Below, in pieces: positions 44,440 through 52,742 of a stretch of DNA of 64,000 nt. The DNA is from Streptomyces griseomycini. GTDB lineage: Bacteria > Actinomycetota > Actinomycetes > Streptomycetales > Streptomycetaceae. The number at the start of each line of letters is the position of its first letter. Within the stretch, counting starts at the first letter, position 1. The stretch covers positions 124,001-188,000 of the forward strand of contig NZ_JACHJI010000007.1 in the NCBI RefSeq assembly GCF_014203535.1, in the 5' to 3' direction. Below the pieces are notes generated by a model. The model saw only the letters and a list, made by a program, of their open reading frames with translations. It was not told where the DNA came from and made no database searches. The position numbers and the translations under genes are program-made.

Positions 44440-45519
44440 ATGCGGATAGGAGTGGTCGGACTCAGGAGGGGGCTTCACCTGGCGGGCTGGTGCCGCAAGG
44501 TGGGCTTGGAGGTCGTGGCGGCATGTGACCGGGACCCCGAACGCCGCGCCGTGGCACAGGCGCAGCTGCCCGGTGCGGTGCTGGTGGAACGGTGGCAGGA
44601 GCTGTTGGATCACCGTCTTGACGGGGTCGTCCTGGCCAACGACTTCGATGAGCACGCGCCGTTGGCCATCGCGTTCCTGGACCGTGGGGTGCATGTACTG
44701 TCCGAGTCGGCGGCGTGCGTCGACGCCGCGGAAGGCGAGCGGCTCATCGCGGCGGCGGACAGGTCGTCCGCGACCTACTCCTTCGCCGAGAACTACGTGG
44801 CCCATCCGCACGTCCGGCTCATCCGGCAGGCGATCGAGGCCGGGGAGCTGGGCCGGATCAGTCTGATCGAAGCGGACTACCTGCACGGCACGTCCCCGGC
44901 CGACGTCGCGGGCCTGATCGGTGATCCGGCGCACTGGCGCGGGCGCATCGCTCCCACGGCGTACTGCACGCGCACCCTTTCCCCGGTACTGGCCCTCACG
45001 GACGCCTGGCCGGTGGAGGTGTCGGCGTTCCCGGTGGACGAGGCGGACCCACGTGCCGCGGTCGTCATGGCGGTACGGCTGTCCAGCGGGGCGCTGGCGC
45101 TCACCCGGCACGGGTTCCTCCAGGGCGAACCCGACAGCCACTGGAGCTGGATCTCCGTACGCGGTGCCAAGGCGCTGGCCGAGTCCGTCCGGACCGCCGG
45201 CGAACGGTCCTGGTCGGTCCGTGTCAGAACGGAGGGCTGGGCGGTCCCGGAGGGCCGCGCCCGCGAGGAGGAACGCACCCCTGTGCCGCTCACCCTCGCC
45301 GGGGAACCCGTGGCACGCGGAGCCGAGGGCACCGTACGGGTACTGCGCGCCTTCCGGGCCACGATGGAGCACGGGGAGCCACCGCTGGTACCGGTGCGGC
45401 CCGCCGTGGCCGCGTCACTGGTCGGCGTGGCCGGCGCGGAGTCACTGGCCAACGGCTCCCGCCCAGTCCCCGTGCCTGTGATGACGACCGGTCCAGAGAG
45501 CCACTCGGACAGTTCCTGA
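44440..45519 (+). CDS. Gfo/Idh/MocA family oxidoreductase
   Basis: 359 residues from ATG 44440, 8 nt after GAGG. NAD(P)-binding start MRIGVVGLRRGLHLAGW, the LANDFDEHAPLAIAFLDRGVHVLSESAACVDAAEG segment with the normally lysine-bearing EKP position here read as SESA, and FAENYVAHPHVRLIRQAIEAGELGRI. The usual catalytic Lys of EKP is missing, so activity may be altered. Substrate probably a sugar or inositol derivative. Ends 16 nt before the first scar. Confidence 0.85.
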   Translation: MRIGVVGLRRGLHLAGWCRKVGLEVVAACDRDPERRAVAQAQLPGAVLVERWQELLDHRLDGVVLANDFDEHAPLAIAFLDRGVHVLSESAACVDAAEGERLIAAADRSSATYSFAENYVAHPHVRLIRQAIEAGELGRISLIEADYLHGTSPADVAGLIGDPAHWRGRIAPTAYCTRTLSPVLALTDAWPVEVSAFPVDEADPRAAVVMAVRLSSGALALTRHGFLQGEPDSHWSWISVRGAKALAESVRTAGERSWSVRVRTEGWAVPEGRAREEERTPVPLTLAGEPVARGAEGTVRVLRAFRATMEHGEPPLVPVRPAVAASLVGVAGAESLANGSRPVPVPVMTTGPESHSDSS

Positions 45520-45534
45520 CAAGGGCTCGAATCG

Positions 45535-45579
45535 AGCTCCTCAAGCGGGTGCCGCGGGTTCGAATCCTGCCGGGGCACA
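45535..45579 (+). repeat. tRNA-Arg 3'-end copy 1 (attachment-site scar)
   Basis: Contains AAGCGGGTG, then GGTTCGAATCCTGCCGGGG identical to the tRNA T-arm, then CAC; one G of the GGGGG run is lost and three other positions differ. No anticodon 5' half precedes it, so it is not a functional tRNA. Confidence 0.88.
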
Positions 45580-45585
45580 GAGGAG

Positions 45586-45624
45586 AGGGCCGGCTCAGGA
45601 GGGGTTCCCTCTCAGGCCGGCCCT
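45586..45624 (+). terminator. Copy of tRNA-Arg terminator after scar 1
   Basis: AGGGCCGGC / GCCGGCCCT stem enclosing CTCAGGAGGGGTT, the same core as the terminator at 41190-41232. Also placed to end the leftward MarR gene. Confidence 0.8.
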
Positions 45625-46079
45625 GCGTCTCCTCGGCCCGGCCGGCTGTGGGCGCCCGCTTCGAGGGTCGCGCGAAGGGCGGCCAGGGTCGAGGCGGTGC
45701 GGGTCAGGTCGTCAGCGGGAACCGCCGCGGTCAGCGACAGGAGTTCGCTTTCGACAACGGGGCGGGAAGCGGCCAACCGCTTCTCGCCCTCGGACGTGAG
45801 GCGGAGGACGGACGAACGGCGGTCCTGGGGATGTGCGACCCGCAGGCACCAGCCCGCGGTCACCAGCCGGTCGATCGCCTTGCTGACGGCTCCCACGGTG
45901 ATCGCCAGTTCGTTGACGATGTCGAGCACGCGGCACCCCGGCACACGGTCGATGATTTCCAGGAACTCGAACTGCCCCAGTCCCAGACCCTGTTCGGCAC
46001 GCAACCGGGCGTTCACCGCGTTGTAGAGCCGGGTCTCGACGCGAACGAGGTCGGTGAAGATCGGGGTGACGTGGCTCAC
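45612..46079 (-). CDS. MarR-family regulator of the divergent hydrolase
   Basis: 155 residues from GTG 46079, 5 nt after GGAGG. Winged helix: LGQFEFLEIIDRVPGCRVLDIVNELAITVGAVSKAIDRLVTAGW...RVAHPQDRRSSVLRLTSEGEKRL. Acts on the palindromes between it and the hydrolase by inference. With the hydrolase it makes up all of module 2. Confidence 0.88.
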   Translation of the reverse strand: MSHVTPIFTDLVRVETRLYNAVNARLRAEQGLGLGQFEFLEIIDRVPGCRVLDIVNELAITVGAVSKAIDRLVTAGWCLRVAHPQDRRSSVLRLTSEGEKRLAASRPVVESELLSLTAAVPADDLTRTASTLAALRATLEAGAHSRPGRGDAGPA

Positions 46080-46090
46080 AGCAACCTCCA

Positions 46091-46160
46091 GTGGATTCCC
46101 AGGAATCATCTTCCCCGGAATCCGGTTGGGCTCAGGCAGATGGATTCCCAGGAATCCATC
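46091..46160. promoter_or_regulatory. Two GGATTCC-CA-GGAATC operators between marR and hydrolase
   Basis: GTGGATTCC-CA-GGAATCATC at 46091-46110 and GATGGATTCC-CA-GGAATCCATC at 46139-46160 (10-bp perfect arms), with a half site CCGGAATCCGG near 46115. Centres lie about 49 bp apart. Placed exactly between two divergent start codons. Confidence 0.75.
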
Positions 46161-46187
46161 CTCGCACCCCGACCCATGGAGGCCCGC

Positions 46188-47117
46188 ATGTCCCGACAGC
46201 AGCGCGACGCCCTGGACGCCATGCTCCGGTCCGCCCCTCGCAGCGAGACGCCGCCCACTCCCGAGGAGCAGCGCAGCGGTTTCGCCGCAGCCGTCACCCG
46301 CCCCGTGCCGGAGGGCGTGGTCACCCGCAGGACCGTCCTGGGCGGGCGGACGGCCCTCGAGCTGGAGCCGGCCGAAGTCTCCGGCCAGGGCCGGCTGCTC
46401 TACCTGCACGGCGGCGGCTACGTCATCGGCTCACCGGACACCCATGCGGGGCTGGTCGGTGAGCTGGCCCGCCGCGCCGGGCTGCGAGCGCTGTCGGTGG
46501 ATTACCGGCTGGCGCCCGAGCACCCTTTCCCCGCAGCCGTCGACGACGGGCTCGCGGCCTACCGCGAGCTGCTGGCGACGGGCACCGACCCACGGGACCT
46601 CGTCGTGGCCGGTGACTCCGCCGGTGGCGGCTTGAGCATCGCCACGCTGCTCGCGGCCCGGGAGGCCGGGCTGCCGCAACCAGCCGCCGTGGTCGTCTTC
46701 TCCCCCTGGGTCGACCTCACCCTCGCCGGAGGAAGCATCCGTTCCAAGGAGGGCGCCGACCCCATCTTCACCGAAGCCGACGTGCGCGCCTACGCCGATC
46801 TCTACGTCGGCGCGGGCGACCGGGCGCACCCCCTGGCCAGCCCGGTGTTCGCCGACCTCACCGGACTGCCCCCGCTGCTCGTGCAGGTCGGGGCGAACGA
46901 GGTGCTGCTCGACGACGCGGTCCGGCTGGCCGGCCGCGCGGGTGCCGACGACGTCGAGGTCACGCTCGAAGTCGGGCCCGGCCTCCCCCACGTCTTCCAG
47001 CACCACTACGGCCGCCTCGACGAGGCGGACGCCGCGCTCGACCGTGCCGCCCGCTTCCTCGCCGCCCACCTGGGCACCGGGCACCCGGGCACCGACCGTC
47101 CCGAACCGGCCCACTGA
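46188..47117 (+). CDS. Alpha/beta hydrolase (hormone-sensitive lipase family esterase)
   Basis: 309 residues from ATG 46188, 5 nt after GGAGG. Oxyanion motif YLHGGGYVIGSPDTH, nucleophile Ser144 in VAGDSAGGGLSIA, acid near VGANEVLLDDAV and His in GLPHVFQHHYG. SVDYRLAPEHPFPAAVDDGLAAYREL is typical for family IV esterases. Likely hydrolyses short-chain or aromatic esters. Controlled by the divergent MarR. Confidence 0.92.
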   Translation: MSRQQRDALDAMLRSAPRSETPPTPEEQRSGFAAAVTRPVPEGVVTRRTVLGGRTALELEPAEVSGQGRLLYLHGGGYVIGSPDTHAGLVGELARRAGLRALSVDYRLAPEHPFPAAVDDGLAAYRELLATGTDPRDLVVAGDSAGGGLSIATLLAAREAGLPQPAAVVVFSPWVDLTLAGGSIRSKEGADPIFTEADVRAYADLYVGAGDRAHPLASPVFADLTGLPPLLVQVGANEVLLDDAVRLAGRAGADDVEVTLEVGPGLPHVFQHHYGRLDEADAALDRAARFLAAHLGTGHPGTDRPEPAH

Positions 47118-47196
47118 CACCGGCCCGGCAGCCTCCACGTGATGTCGGCGACGCTCGCAGAAGCACCACCGCCGACTTCACGAGTCCACCTTCGGC

Positions 47197-47233
47197 AAAG
47201 CGGGTGTCGCAGGTTCGAATCCTGCCGGGGCAC
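47197..47233 (+). repeat. tRNA-Arg 3'-end copy 2 (attachment-site scar)
   Basis: Matches the tRNA for 34 nt without a mismatch (from AAAGCGGGTGTCGCAGG through the T-arm to CCGGGG), then lacks one G before CAC. The least-degraded scar. A short hairpin CCTGGG/CCCAGG and CTTCGTCCGG follow. Confidence 0.9.
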
Positions 47234-47344
47234 CACGTGTTACGCCGCTGACCTGGGGTCTCTCCCCCAGGGAGGCGCTTCGTCCGGCCTCGGGCTCCTC
47301 GTCCGGCGCCGTCTTGCGTGAGCGGACGGAGAGTTGGTCTCCAG

Positions 47345-47560
47345 GATTTCTCCCAGTGGATCAGCATCTGCTCCGTCCGCGCAGCCCCCTCCCACGAGGA
47401 CCGCATCCTCAGCGACGGCGAGTGGGCCGGCATCGCCCGCGGCATCGTCGCCGCCACCGGCACCGCACCCGACGGCGACCCGGACGGCTGCCGCCGGGTC
47501 GCCGTCCGTTACGTCCCCGATCACCTCCCCCTCGCCGCCGCCGAGCGGCCCACCCGCGGC
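47345..47560 (+). pseudogene. Relaxase/mobilisation protein fragment
   Basis: An open stretch reads SVRAAPSHEDRILSDGEWAG, then IARGIVAATG, APDGDPDGCRRVAVRYVPDH. This resembles the N-terminal part of actinobacterial relaxases, where RAAPxDRxLSDxEW precedes a W/RVAVRHxxDH(I)H metal-site region; here the usual final His-rich part is replaced (DHLPLAAAE), and no complete gene exists. Evidence of a former conjugative or mobilisable element. Based on my memory of the family pattern. Confidence 0.5.
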
Positions 47561-47613
47561 GAGCAGGAGACCCGAGGCCCCGCGCAGCCGGGGCGGCAAC
47601 CTGCACGGCCGTC

Positions 47614-49329
47614 TCAGCCCCGCGCCGCCCCGGCCCGGGACAGGTCCCAGTACGCGGCGTACCGGCCGGCGCGTCGCAGCAACTCCTCGTGGCTGCCCTG
47701 TTCGACCACCCGCCCGGCGTCCAGGAAGGCGACGCGGTCGGCCCGGCGCACGGTCCCCATGCGGTGCGCCACCAGCACCACGGTCCGGCCCGCCATCAGC
47801 TCCTCGATGCCGGCGTGCACGGCCGCCTCGTTCACCGGGTCCAGGGCCGAAGTGACCTCGTCGAGCAGCACGATCGGCGCGTCCTTCAGCAGCGCGCGGG
47901 CGATGGAGACGCGCTGCCGCTCGCCGCCCGACAGCAGCGCCCCGCCCTCGCCCACGTCCGCCGACCAGCCGCCGGGCAGCCGCTCGATCACCTCGTCGAG
48001 ACGGGCCGCGGCGGCAGCGGCCCGTACCTCGGCGTCGGTGGCGTCCGGGCGGCCGAGGCGCACGTTCTCCTCGATCGTGCCGTCGAAGAGGTAGACGTCC
48101 TGGAAGACGATGGCGATCCGCGCCATCAGCGCCGCGGTGTCCATCTCCCGTACGTCCACGCCGCCGATCCGCACCGCGCCCGCGTCGACGTCGTGGAAGC
48201 GGGCGAGCAGCTGCAGCAGCGTCGTCTTGCCCGCGCCCGACGGCCCGACGACGGCGAGCCGCTGGCCCTCGGGTACGGACAGCGTCACCCCGTCGGCGAC
48301 CACGCGGTCTCCGTGCCGGAAGGTGACCGCGTCGAACACGACGTCGTGACCGGCCGGTTCGCGCGGCGCGCGGGGCTCCGGCAGCGGCTCGGTGCCGAGG
48401 ACGTGGTCGAGGCGGGCGAGTTCGGCGCGGGCGCCGCGGATGCCACCACTCATCTCGGCGAGGGACAGCAGCGGGTCGGCGCAGCGGGCGGCGAGCACCA
48501 GGACCGCGAGCACCTCGGCCGCGCCGATGTCCCCGCCGAGGGCGAGGTACGCACCGAGTGCGAGCAGCGCGGTGAACACCGCCTGCACGGTGACCGCGAG
48601 ACCCAGCACACCCGGCAGCGCCGAGAGGGTGGAGCGACGCGAGGCGCGGGACAGTTCCTCCAGGGAGTCGTCCAGCAGACCGAATCGCTCGCCGGTGCGG
48701 CCGCCGGCGCGCAGCACCGGCTGGGCCTGGAGGTACTCGATGACGCGGCCGGTGGCCGCGCGCTCGCGTTCCACGCGCTCCGCGTCGGTCGCCGTCGTCG
48801 CGCGGGCCGTGCGCAGCTGGACCGCGGCCACCAACGGTACGGCGGCCAGACCGGCGAGCCCCAGCTGCCAGTTGAAGGCGAGCATCACGGCGACGATCGT
48901 CAGCGGCGTCACGCAGGCGGAGATGAACGGCGCCAGCAGGTGCGCGATCACGCTCATCGCCTGCAACACTCCCTGGCTGGCGAGGACGGACACCTCGCCG
49001 GTGCGGCCGGGTTGATACCAGCCGACGGGCAACCGGGCGAGGTGTTCGCCGAGGCGCTCGTACATGCCGTGCAGCATCGTCGTGCCCACGCGGAAACCGG
49101 AGCGGTCGCTGATGTACCGCAGCACCGCGTAGACCGCGACCGCAGCGCCGAAGGCGGCCAGCCAGGGCCGGGCGTCCTCGGGTGTGCTGCCGAGGAGCGC
49201 GCGCAGCACGGGCACCAGCAGGGCGTACGACAGTCCCTCGGCGAGGGCGGTCGCCGTCATCAGGGCGACGGTGCGGCGCACCGGCCCGGCGTACTCGTGG
49301 CCGAGCACACGCAGCAGTGTGCTGATCAT
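47614..49329 (-). CDS. ABC transporter, fused permease-ATPase (subunit B)
   Basis: 571 residues. Six-helix membrane domain about 15-310, then an ATPase with Walker A GPSGAGKTT, Q-loop IVFQDVYLFDGTIEENV, signature LLSGGERQR, Walker B IVLLDEVTSALD and the H-loop VLVAHRMGTV. Start overlaps the stop of the upstream partner (ATGA), so they are a heterodimeric pair. The pair resembles IrtAB/YbtPQ-type transporters, which move siderophores despite exporter-like folds. Confidence 0.9.
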   Translation of the reverse strand: MISTLLRVLGHEYAGPVRRTVALMTATALAEGLSYALLVPVLRALLGSTPEDARPWLAAFGAAVAVYAVLRYISDRSGFRVGTTMLHGMYERLGEHLARLPVGWYQPGRTGEVSVLASQGVLQAMSVIAHLLAPFISACVTPLTIVAVMLAFNWQLGLAGLAAVPLVAAVQLRTARATTATDAERVERERAATGRVIEYLQAQPVLRAGGRTGERFGLLDDSLEELSRASRRSTLSALPGVLGLAVTVQAVFTALLALGAYLALGGDIGAAEVLAVLVLAARCADPLLSLAEMSGGIRGARAELARLDHVLGTEPLPEPRAPREPAGHDVVFDAVTFRHGDRVVADGVTLSVPEGQRLAVVGPSGAGKTTLLQLLARFHDVDAGAVRIGGVDVREMDTAALMARIAIVFQDVYLFDGTIEENVRLGRPDATDAEVRAAAAAARLDEVIERLPGGWSADVGEGGALLSGGERQRVSIARALLKDAPIVLLDEVTSALDPVNEAAVHAGIEELMAGRTVVLVAHRMGTVRRADRVAFLDAGRVVEQGSHEELLRRAGRYAAYWDLSRAGAARG

Positions 49330-51116
49330 CGGGCCTCTTCCCCTTCCACGGCACCGGCATCCGCGGCACCGGTGTGGATCTTCCAGAACTCGGCGAACGC
49401 GCCGCCTCGCGCGAGGAGTTCCGCGGTGGTGCCCCGCTCCACGATCTCGCCGTCGCGCAGCATCACGACGGTGTCGGCGTCGGCGATCGTCTCCAGGCGG
49501 TGGGCGATGACCAGCGTCGTCCGCTTCTGACGGGTCCGCGCCAGCGCCTCGCGCACCGCCTGCTCGGTCTGCGGGTCGGCGAAGGCGGTGGCCTCGTCGA
49601 GGACCAGGACGGGGGTGTCCGCGAGCAGGGCGCGGGCGATCGCGACGCGCTGCGCCTCGCCGCCGGAGAGGCGGGCGTCCTCGCCGATCACCGAGTCGTA
49701 GCCGCGGGGCAGTTCGAGGATGCGGTCGTGGATGCTCGCCCGGCGGGCGGCGCGGACCACGGCGTCGCGGTCGGCGTGCGGGACGGCGAGGGCGATGTTG
49801 TCCGCGACCGAGGCGCGCAGCAGCCGGACGTCCTGGAAGACGAAGGACACCCGCCGGTACAGCTCCTGGCTGCCCACCTCACGCAGGTCGACGCCGCCGA
49901 GGAGCACGGAGCCGTGCGTCGGGTCGTAGAACCGCGTCAGCAGCTGCACCAGCGTGGACTTGCCGCTGCCGGACGGCCCGACCACGGCCGTGGTCGTCCC
50001 CGGCTCCAGCACCAGGTCGATGCCGCGCAGCACCTCGCGCCCGGCCGCGGCACCCCCGTACCCGAAGCGGACGCCCCGCAGCTCCACCCGGTGTCCCTCG
50101 GGCGCCACCGGCCGTACGGGCTCGGGCAGCGCCGGCTCGGCGAGTACGTCCCGGATGCGGCCGACGGCACGCCGCGCGGCCTGCAGGTCGTCGAAGCCGT
50201 GCCCGAGCGCCGCCACGGGCGCGGTCAGCCCGAGGCCGAGCAGCAGGAAGGGCAGCAGGTCCGCCGGGGCGAGCCCGCCCCCGGTGATCCGGTACGCGCC
50301 GCCGGCCAGCACCGCCAGCAGCACGAACGGCGGCGACAGCGCCACCTGCATCCCGGCGGCGACCCCGGAAAGACCGCGCACCATCCGGTAGAAGCTCCGG
50401 GTGAAGTCGCCCACCGCGTCACGGAACCTGCCGTGCGCCCGCTCCGACCCGCCGAACGCCTTCACCACCGCGATGCCCTGCACGAACTCGACCGCCGACG
50501 CCGAGATCCGCCCCATCGCGGCGTCGAACTCCTTCTGCTCGCGCAGCCGCGTGGGGGTCATCATCAGCGGCACCAGCGCGACCGCCAGCAGCACGGGGAT
50601 CAGCGTGATCAGCGTCAGCCGCCAGTCCACGGTGAGGAGGTAGCCGAGCGAGACCAGCGGCACCACGAAGGCGGAGACCAGCTCGCCCGGCGTGTGCGCG
50701 ATGAGCGGGTGCACGGCGCTGACGTCCTCACCCACCAGCTTCGCCAGCTCCCCGTTGCGCCGCCGCGCCAGCCGGCCGATCGGCATCCGCCCGAGCCGCG
50801 CGGCGAGTTGCCGGCGCAGCGACAGTTGCACCCGGGTGTCGAGGAGGTGTCCGACGCCGGACGAGGCGGCCGTGAACAGCAGCCGTACGAGCAGCCCCGC
50901 CGCGCCCGCGAGCACGACGTTGCGCACGTGCCCGTCGTCGGCCGGCCCCGGCGCCAGCAGCGTACGGCCGAGTTCGACGACCGCGAGGAGCGGCGCCAGG
51001 CCGGCGACGGCGCCGATGACCTGCAGGACGACGACGACGGCGAAGCCGCCCGCGTACGGGCGCAGCAGACGGGCCACGCCCGGTGGTGGCGGCGCGGTGG
51101 TTCCGGTGGAAGTCAT
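49326..51116 (-). CDS. ABC transporter, fused permease-ATPase (subunit A)
   Basis: 596 residues from ATG 51116 (AAGGTGAG upstream). Membrane domain about 20-320, ATPase with GPSGSGKST, VSFVFQDVRLLRASVADNIAL, RLSGGEAQR, LVLDEATAFADP and LVIAHRLETI. The Walker B catalytic Glu is present. Together with the overlapping partner it forms a heterodimer; the divergent AraC gene 76 bp away matches the ybtA-ybtP-ybtQ layout, so siderophore or peptide transport is a reasonable guess. Confidence 0.9.
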   Translation of the reverse strand: MTSTGTTAPPPPGVARLLRPYAGGFAVVVVLQVIGAVAGLAPLLAVVELGRTLLAPGPADDGHVRNVVLAGAAGLLVRLLFTAASSGVGHLLDTRVQLSLRRQLAARLGRMPIGRLARRRNGELAKLVGEDVSAVHPLIAHTPGELVSAFVVPLVSLGYLLTVDWRLTLITLIPVLLAVALVPLMMTPTRLREQKEFDAAMGRISASAVEFVQGIAVVKAFGGSERAHGRFRDAVGDFTRSFYRMVRGLSGVAAGMQVALSPPFVLLAVLAGGAYRITGGGLAPADLLPFLLLGLGLTAPVAALGHGFDDLQAARRAVGRIRDVLAEPALPEPVRPVAPEGHRVELRGVRFGYGGAAAGREVLRGIDLVLEPGTTTAVVGPSGSGKSTLVQLLTRFYDPTHGSVLLGGVDLREVGSQELYRRVSFVFQDVRLLRASVADNIALAVPHADRDAVVRAARRASIHDRILELPRGYDSVIGEDARLSGGEAQRVAIARALLADTPVLVLDEATAFADPQTEQAVREALARTRQKRTTLVIAHRLETIADADTVVMLRDGEIVERGTTAELLARGGAFAEFWKIHTGAADAGAVEGEEAR

Positions 51117-51192
51117 GCGCTCACCTTTGCCGCGTCTGCGGCCTGCCGGCTTGGAGAAATGTTCCGTCCGGGCGGGCCCGTAGCATGGACGC

Positions 51193-52224
51193 ATGTCAAC
51201 TGCCGTGCGCCAGCGCGTCGTTGCCCCCGTGTGGCAGGTCACGCGCCCGGCCCGGCCCGGCCGCGTACCCGGCGTCGTCCTGGCGGGGCTGCGCGACCGC
51301 GGCCCGGCTCCGGTCGACCACCGGCTCGACCCGCACCCCGTGCTGACGCTGGCGCTGGCCTGCGGCGAGGCTGCGCCCGGCATCGACGAGCCGACGGGGC
51401 GGCAGCACCGCGGCAGCATCGTCACCGGGCTCGGGTTCGGCGTCGGCGGTGCGGCGCGGGTGCGGGCCGCGAACGTCGAGTGGATGCAGGTGCGTCTGTC
51501 CCCCGCCATCGCGCGCGCCGTGCTGAGCGTGGGCCCTGCTGAGCTGGAGAGCTCCGTGGTGGCCCTGGACGACCTGTGGGGAGAGCGGCGGGCAGCCCGG
51601 CTGCGCGAGCAGTTGGCCCAGGCCGCCTCGTGGGAGGAACGTTTCGCACTCGTCGAAGCGTTCCTCGCCCGGCTGACCGCCGCGGAGCCCGCCATCGATC
51701 CGGAGCTGGCCTGGGCCTGGGACCGTATCGTCGCCGAGCACGGCCGGGTGCGGGTCGAGGAGCTGGCCGACGAGCTGGGCTGGAGCCGCAAGCGCCTGTG
51801 GTCCCGCTTCCACGCGCAGCTCGGCCTGCCGCCCAAGCGCGCCGTGAGACTCGTCCGCTTCGACTGGGCCGCCACCCGCCTGGCCGGGGGGCAGGCGGCG
51901 GCCAGGGTCGCGGCCGACTGCGGCTACGCCGACCAGTCGCATCTGCACCGGGACATCGTGGCGTTCACCGGTGTGACCCCCGCAACCGTGGCCGGCCAGT
52001 CACTCATCGCGACGGCCGACATGGCGTGGGTGGACCGCGTGCCGCGCCTCCCGGCACGATGGGGCAGTGCGCCGGCCTCCCGTGTCGACGGGCCGCACCG
52101 GCCACCGCCGCCGGCCGGCGGAGGCACCCGAGGCGGACGGGTTCCCGGGCGGAGCACGGATGTACGGTCCCGTCACCGGCGCCGGCAGCCCGCTCGCTCC
52201 GCCGGTGCGGGCGACTCCGGCTGA
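51193..52224 (+). CDS. AraC-family regulator, divergent from ABC pair
   Basis: 343 residues. An N-terminal sensor part (about 1-170) is followed by an AraC HTH pair (about 180-275): RVRVEELADELGWSRKRLWSRFHAQLGLPPKRAVRLVRFDWAATRLAGG, then DCGYADQSHLHRDIVAFTGVTPATV. The last about 65 residues are Pro/Arg/Gly-rich and probably not folded; the reading frame may run into scar-proximal DNA. Likely controls the ABC genes. Confidence 0.88.
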   Translation: MSTAVRQRVVAPVWQVTRPARPGRVPGVVLAGLRDRGPAPVDHRLDPHPVLTLALACGEAAPGIDEPTGRQHRGSIVTGLGFGVGGAARVRAANVEWMQVRLSPAIARAVLSVGPAELESSVVALDDLWGERRAARLREQLAQAASWEERFALVEAFLARLTAAEPAIDPELAWAWDRIVAEHGRVRVEELADELGWSRKRLWSRFHAQLGLPPKRAVRLVRFDWAATRLAGGQAAARVAADCGYADQSHLHRDIVAFTGVTPATVAGQSLIATADMAWVDRVPRLPARWGSAPASRVDGPHRPPPPAGGGTRGGRVPGRSTDVRSRHRRRQPARSAGAGDSG

Positions 52225-52505
52225 CGGCGGTTTCGTGGGACGGCGCGATCCGGGCATCGCGCACGAACGGCCACCCGGCTACGGCCACGGGGAGGGCTCC
52301 CGCCCGACCTCGGACTCCTCGTCCGGGGCCGTCTGCGCGAGCGACGGGCTCCGCCCGGCAACCGGCAGCGCGCGAGCGATGCGTGAGCGGACGGCCCGGC
52401 ACAGGGCGGCATGAGCCGGATCAAGTGGTTCGCGGTGCCATCGCGACCAGGGGGAACAGCACCGCGCGGCAGCGCCGGGCACCACCCGGCAAGGATCCGG
52501 TCCCC
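52225..52505. other. Pre-scar segment shared with module 4
   Basis: Contains GCGATGCGTGAGCGGACGGCCCGGCACAGGGCG-like DNA at about 52375-52408, which recurs with a few differences at about 59859-59892, in each case about 100 nt before a tRNA scar. No gene. Confidence 0.55.
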
Positions 52506-52547
52506 CTCCTGAAACGGGTGTCGCAGGTTCGGATCCTGCCGGGGCAC
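52506..52547 (+). repeat. tRNA-Arg 3'-end copy 3 (attachment-site scar)
   Basis: CTCCTGAAACGGGTGTCGCAGG, then GTTCGGATCCTGCCGGGGCAC. A change in the T-loop (GAAT to GGAT) and one lost G distinguish it. It keeps part of the anticodon loop (CTCCT). Confidence 0.88.
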
Positions 52548-52554
52548 CAGGGTG

Positions 52555-52590
52555 AAGGCCCCCGGACGGGGGGTCCGGTCCGGGGGCCTT
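52555..52590 (+). terminator. Hairpin after scar 3
   Basis: 12-bp stem AAGGCCCCCGGA / TCCGGGGGCCTT, same distance from the scar as the tRNA's own terminator from the tRNA. Confidence 0.75.
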
Positions 52591-52601
52591 GCTGGTGTCG
52601 G

Positions 52602-52742
52602 TCAGCGCTCGGTACGGGCGGCGTCCAGCACCCCGTCGGTGGCGTTGTGCCCGCTGTGGAGGATTTCCCGCTGCCAGCGGTGTCGTGGTGGGGTGTGCAG
52701 CCGCCAGCAGTGGTCGGCGATGACATCCGGGTCGAAGGCCGT
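52602..52742 (-). pseudogene. C-terminal fragment of a short-chain dehydrogenase
   Basis: Residues AFDPDVIADHCWRLHTPPRHRWQREI, ending in a stop at 52602, resemble the last 40 residues of SDR proteins (FDPDxIAExYWxLHxQP). Upstream sequence no longer continues the family. Suggests a gene cut by insertion or deletion right after scar 3. Confidence 0.35.

Noticed and set aside
45539..45578. Minus-strand peptides such as PRQDSNPRHPL at the scars (also near 47220, 52540, 60020 and 63385)
   Set aside because: These are translations of tRNA 3' ends, a known source of false proteins in databases; the DNA is a tRNA fragment.
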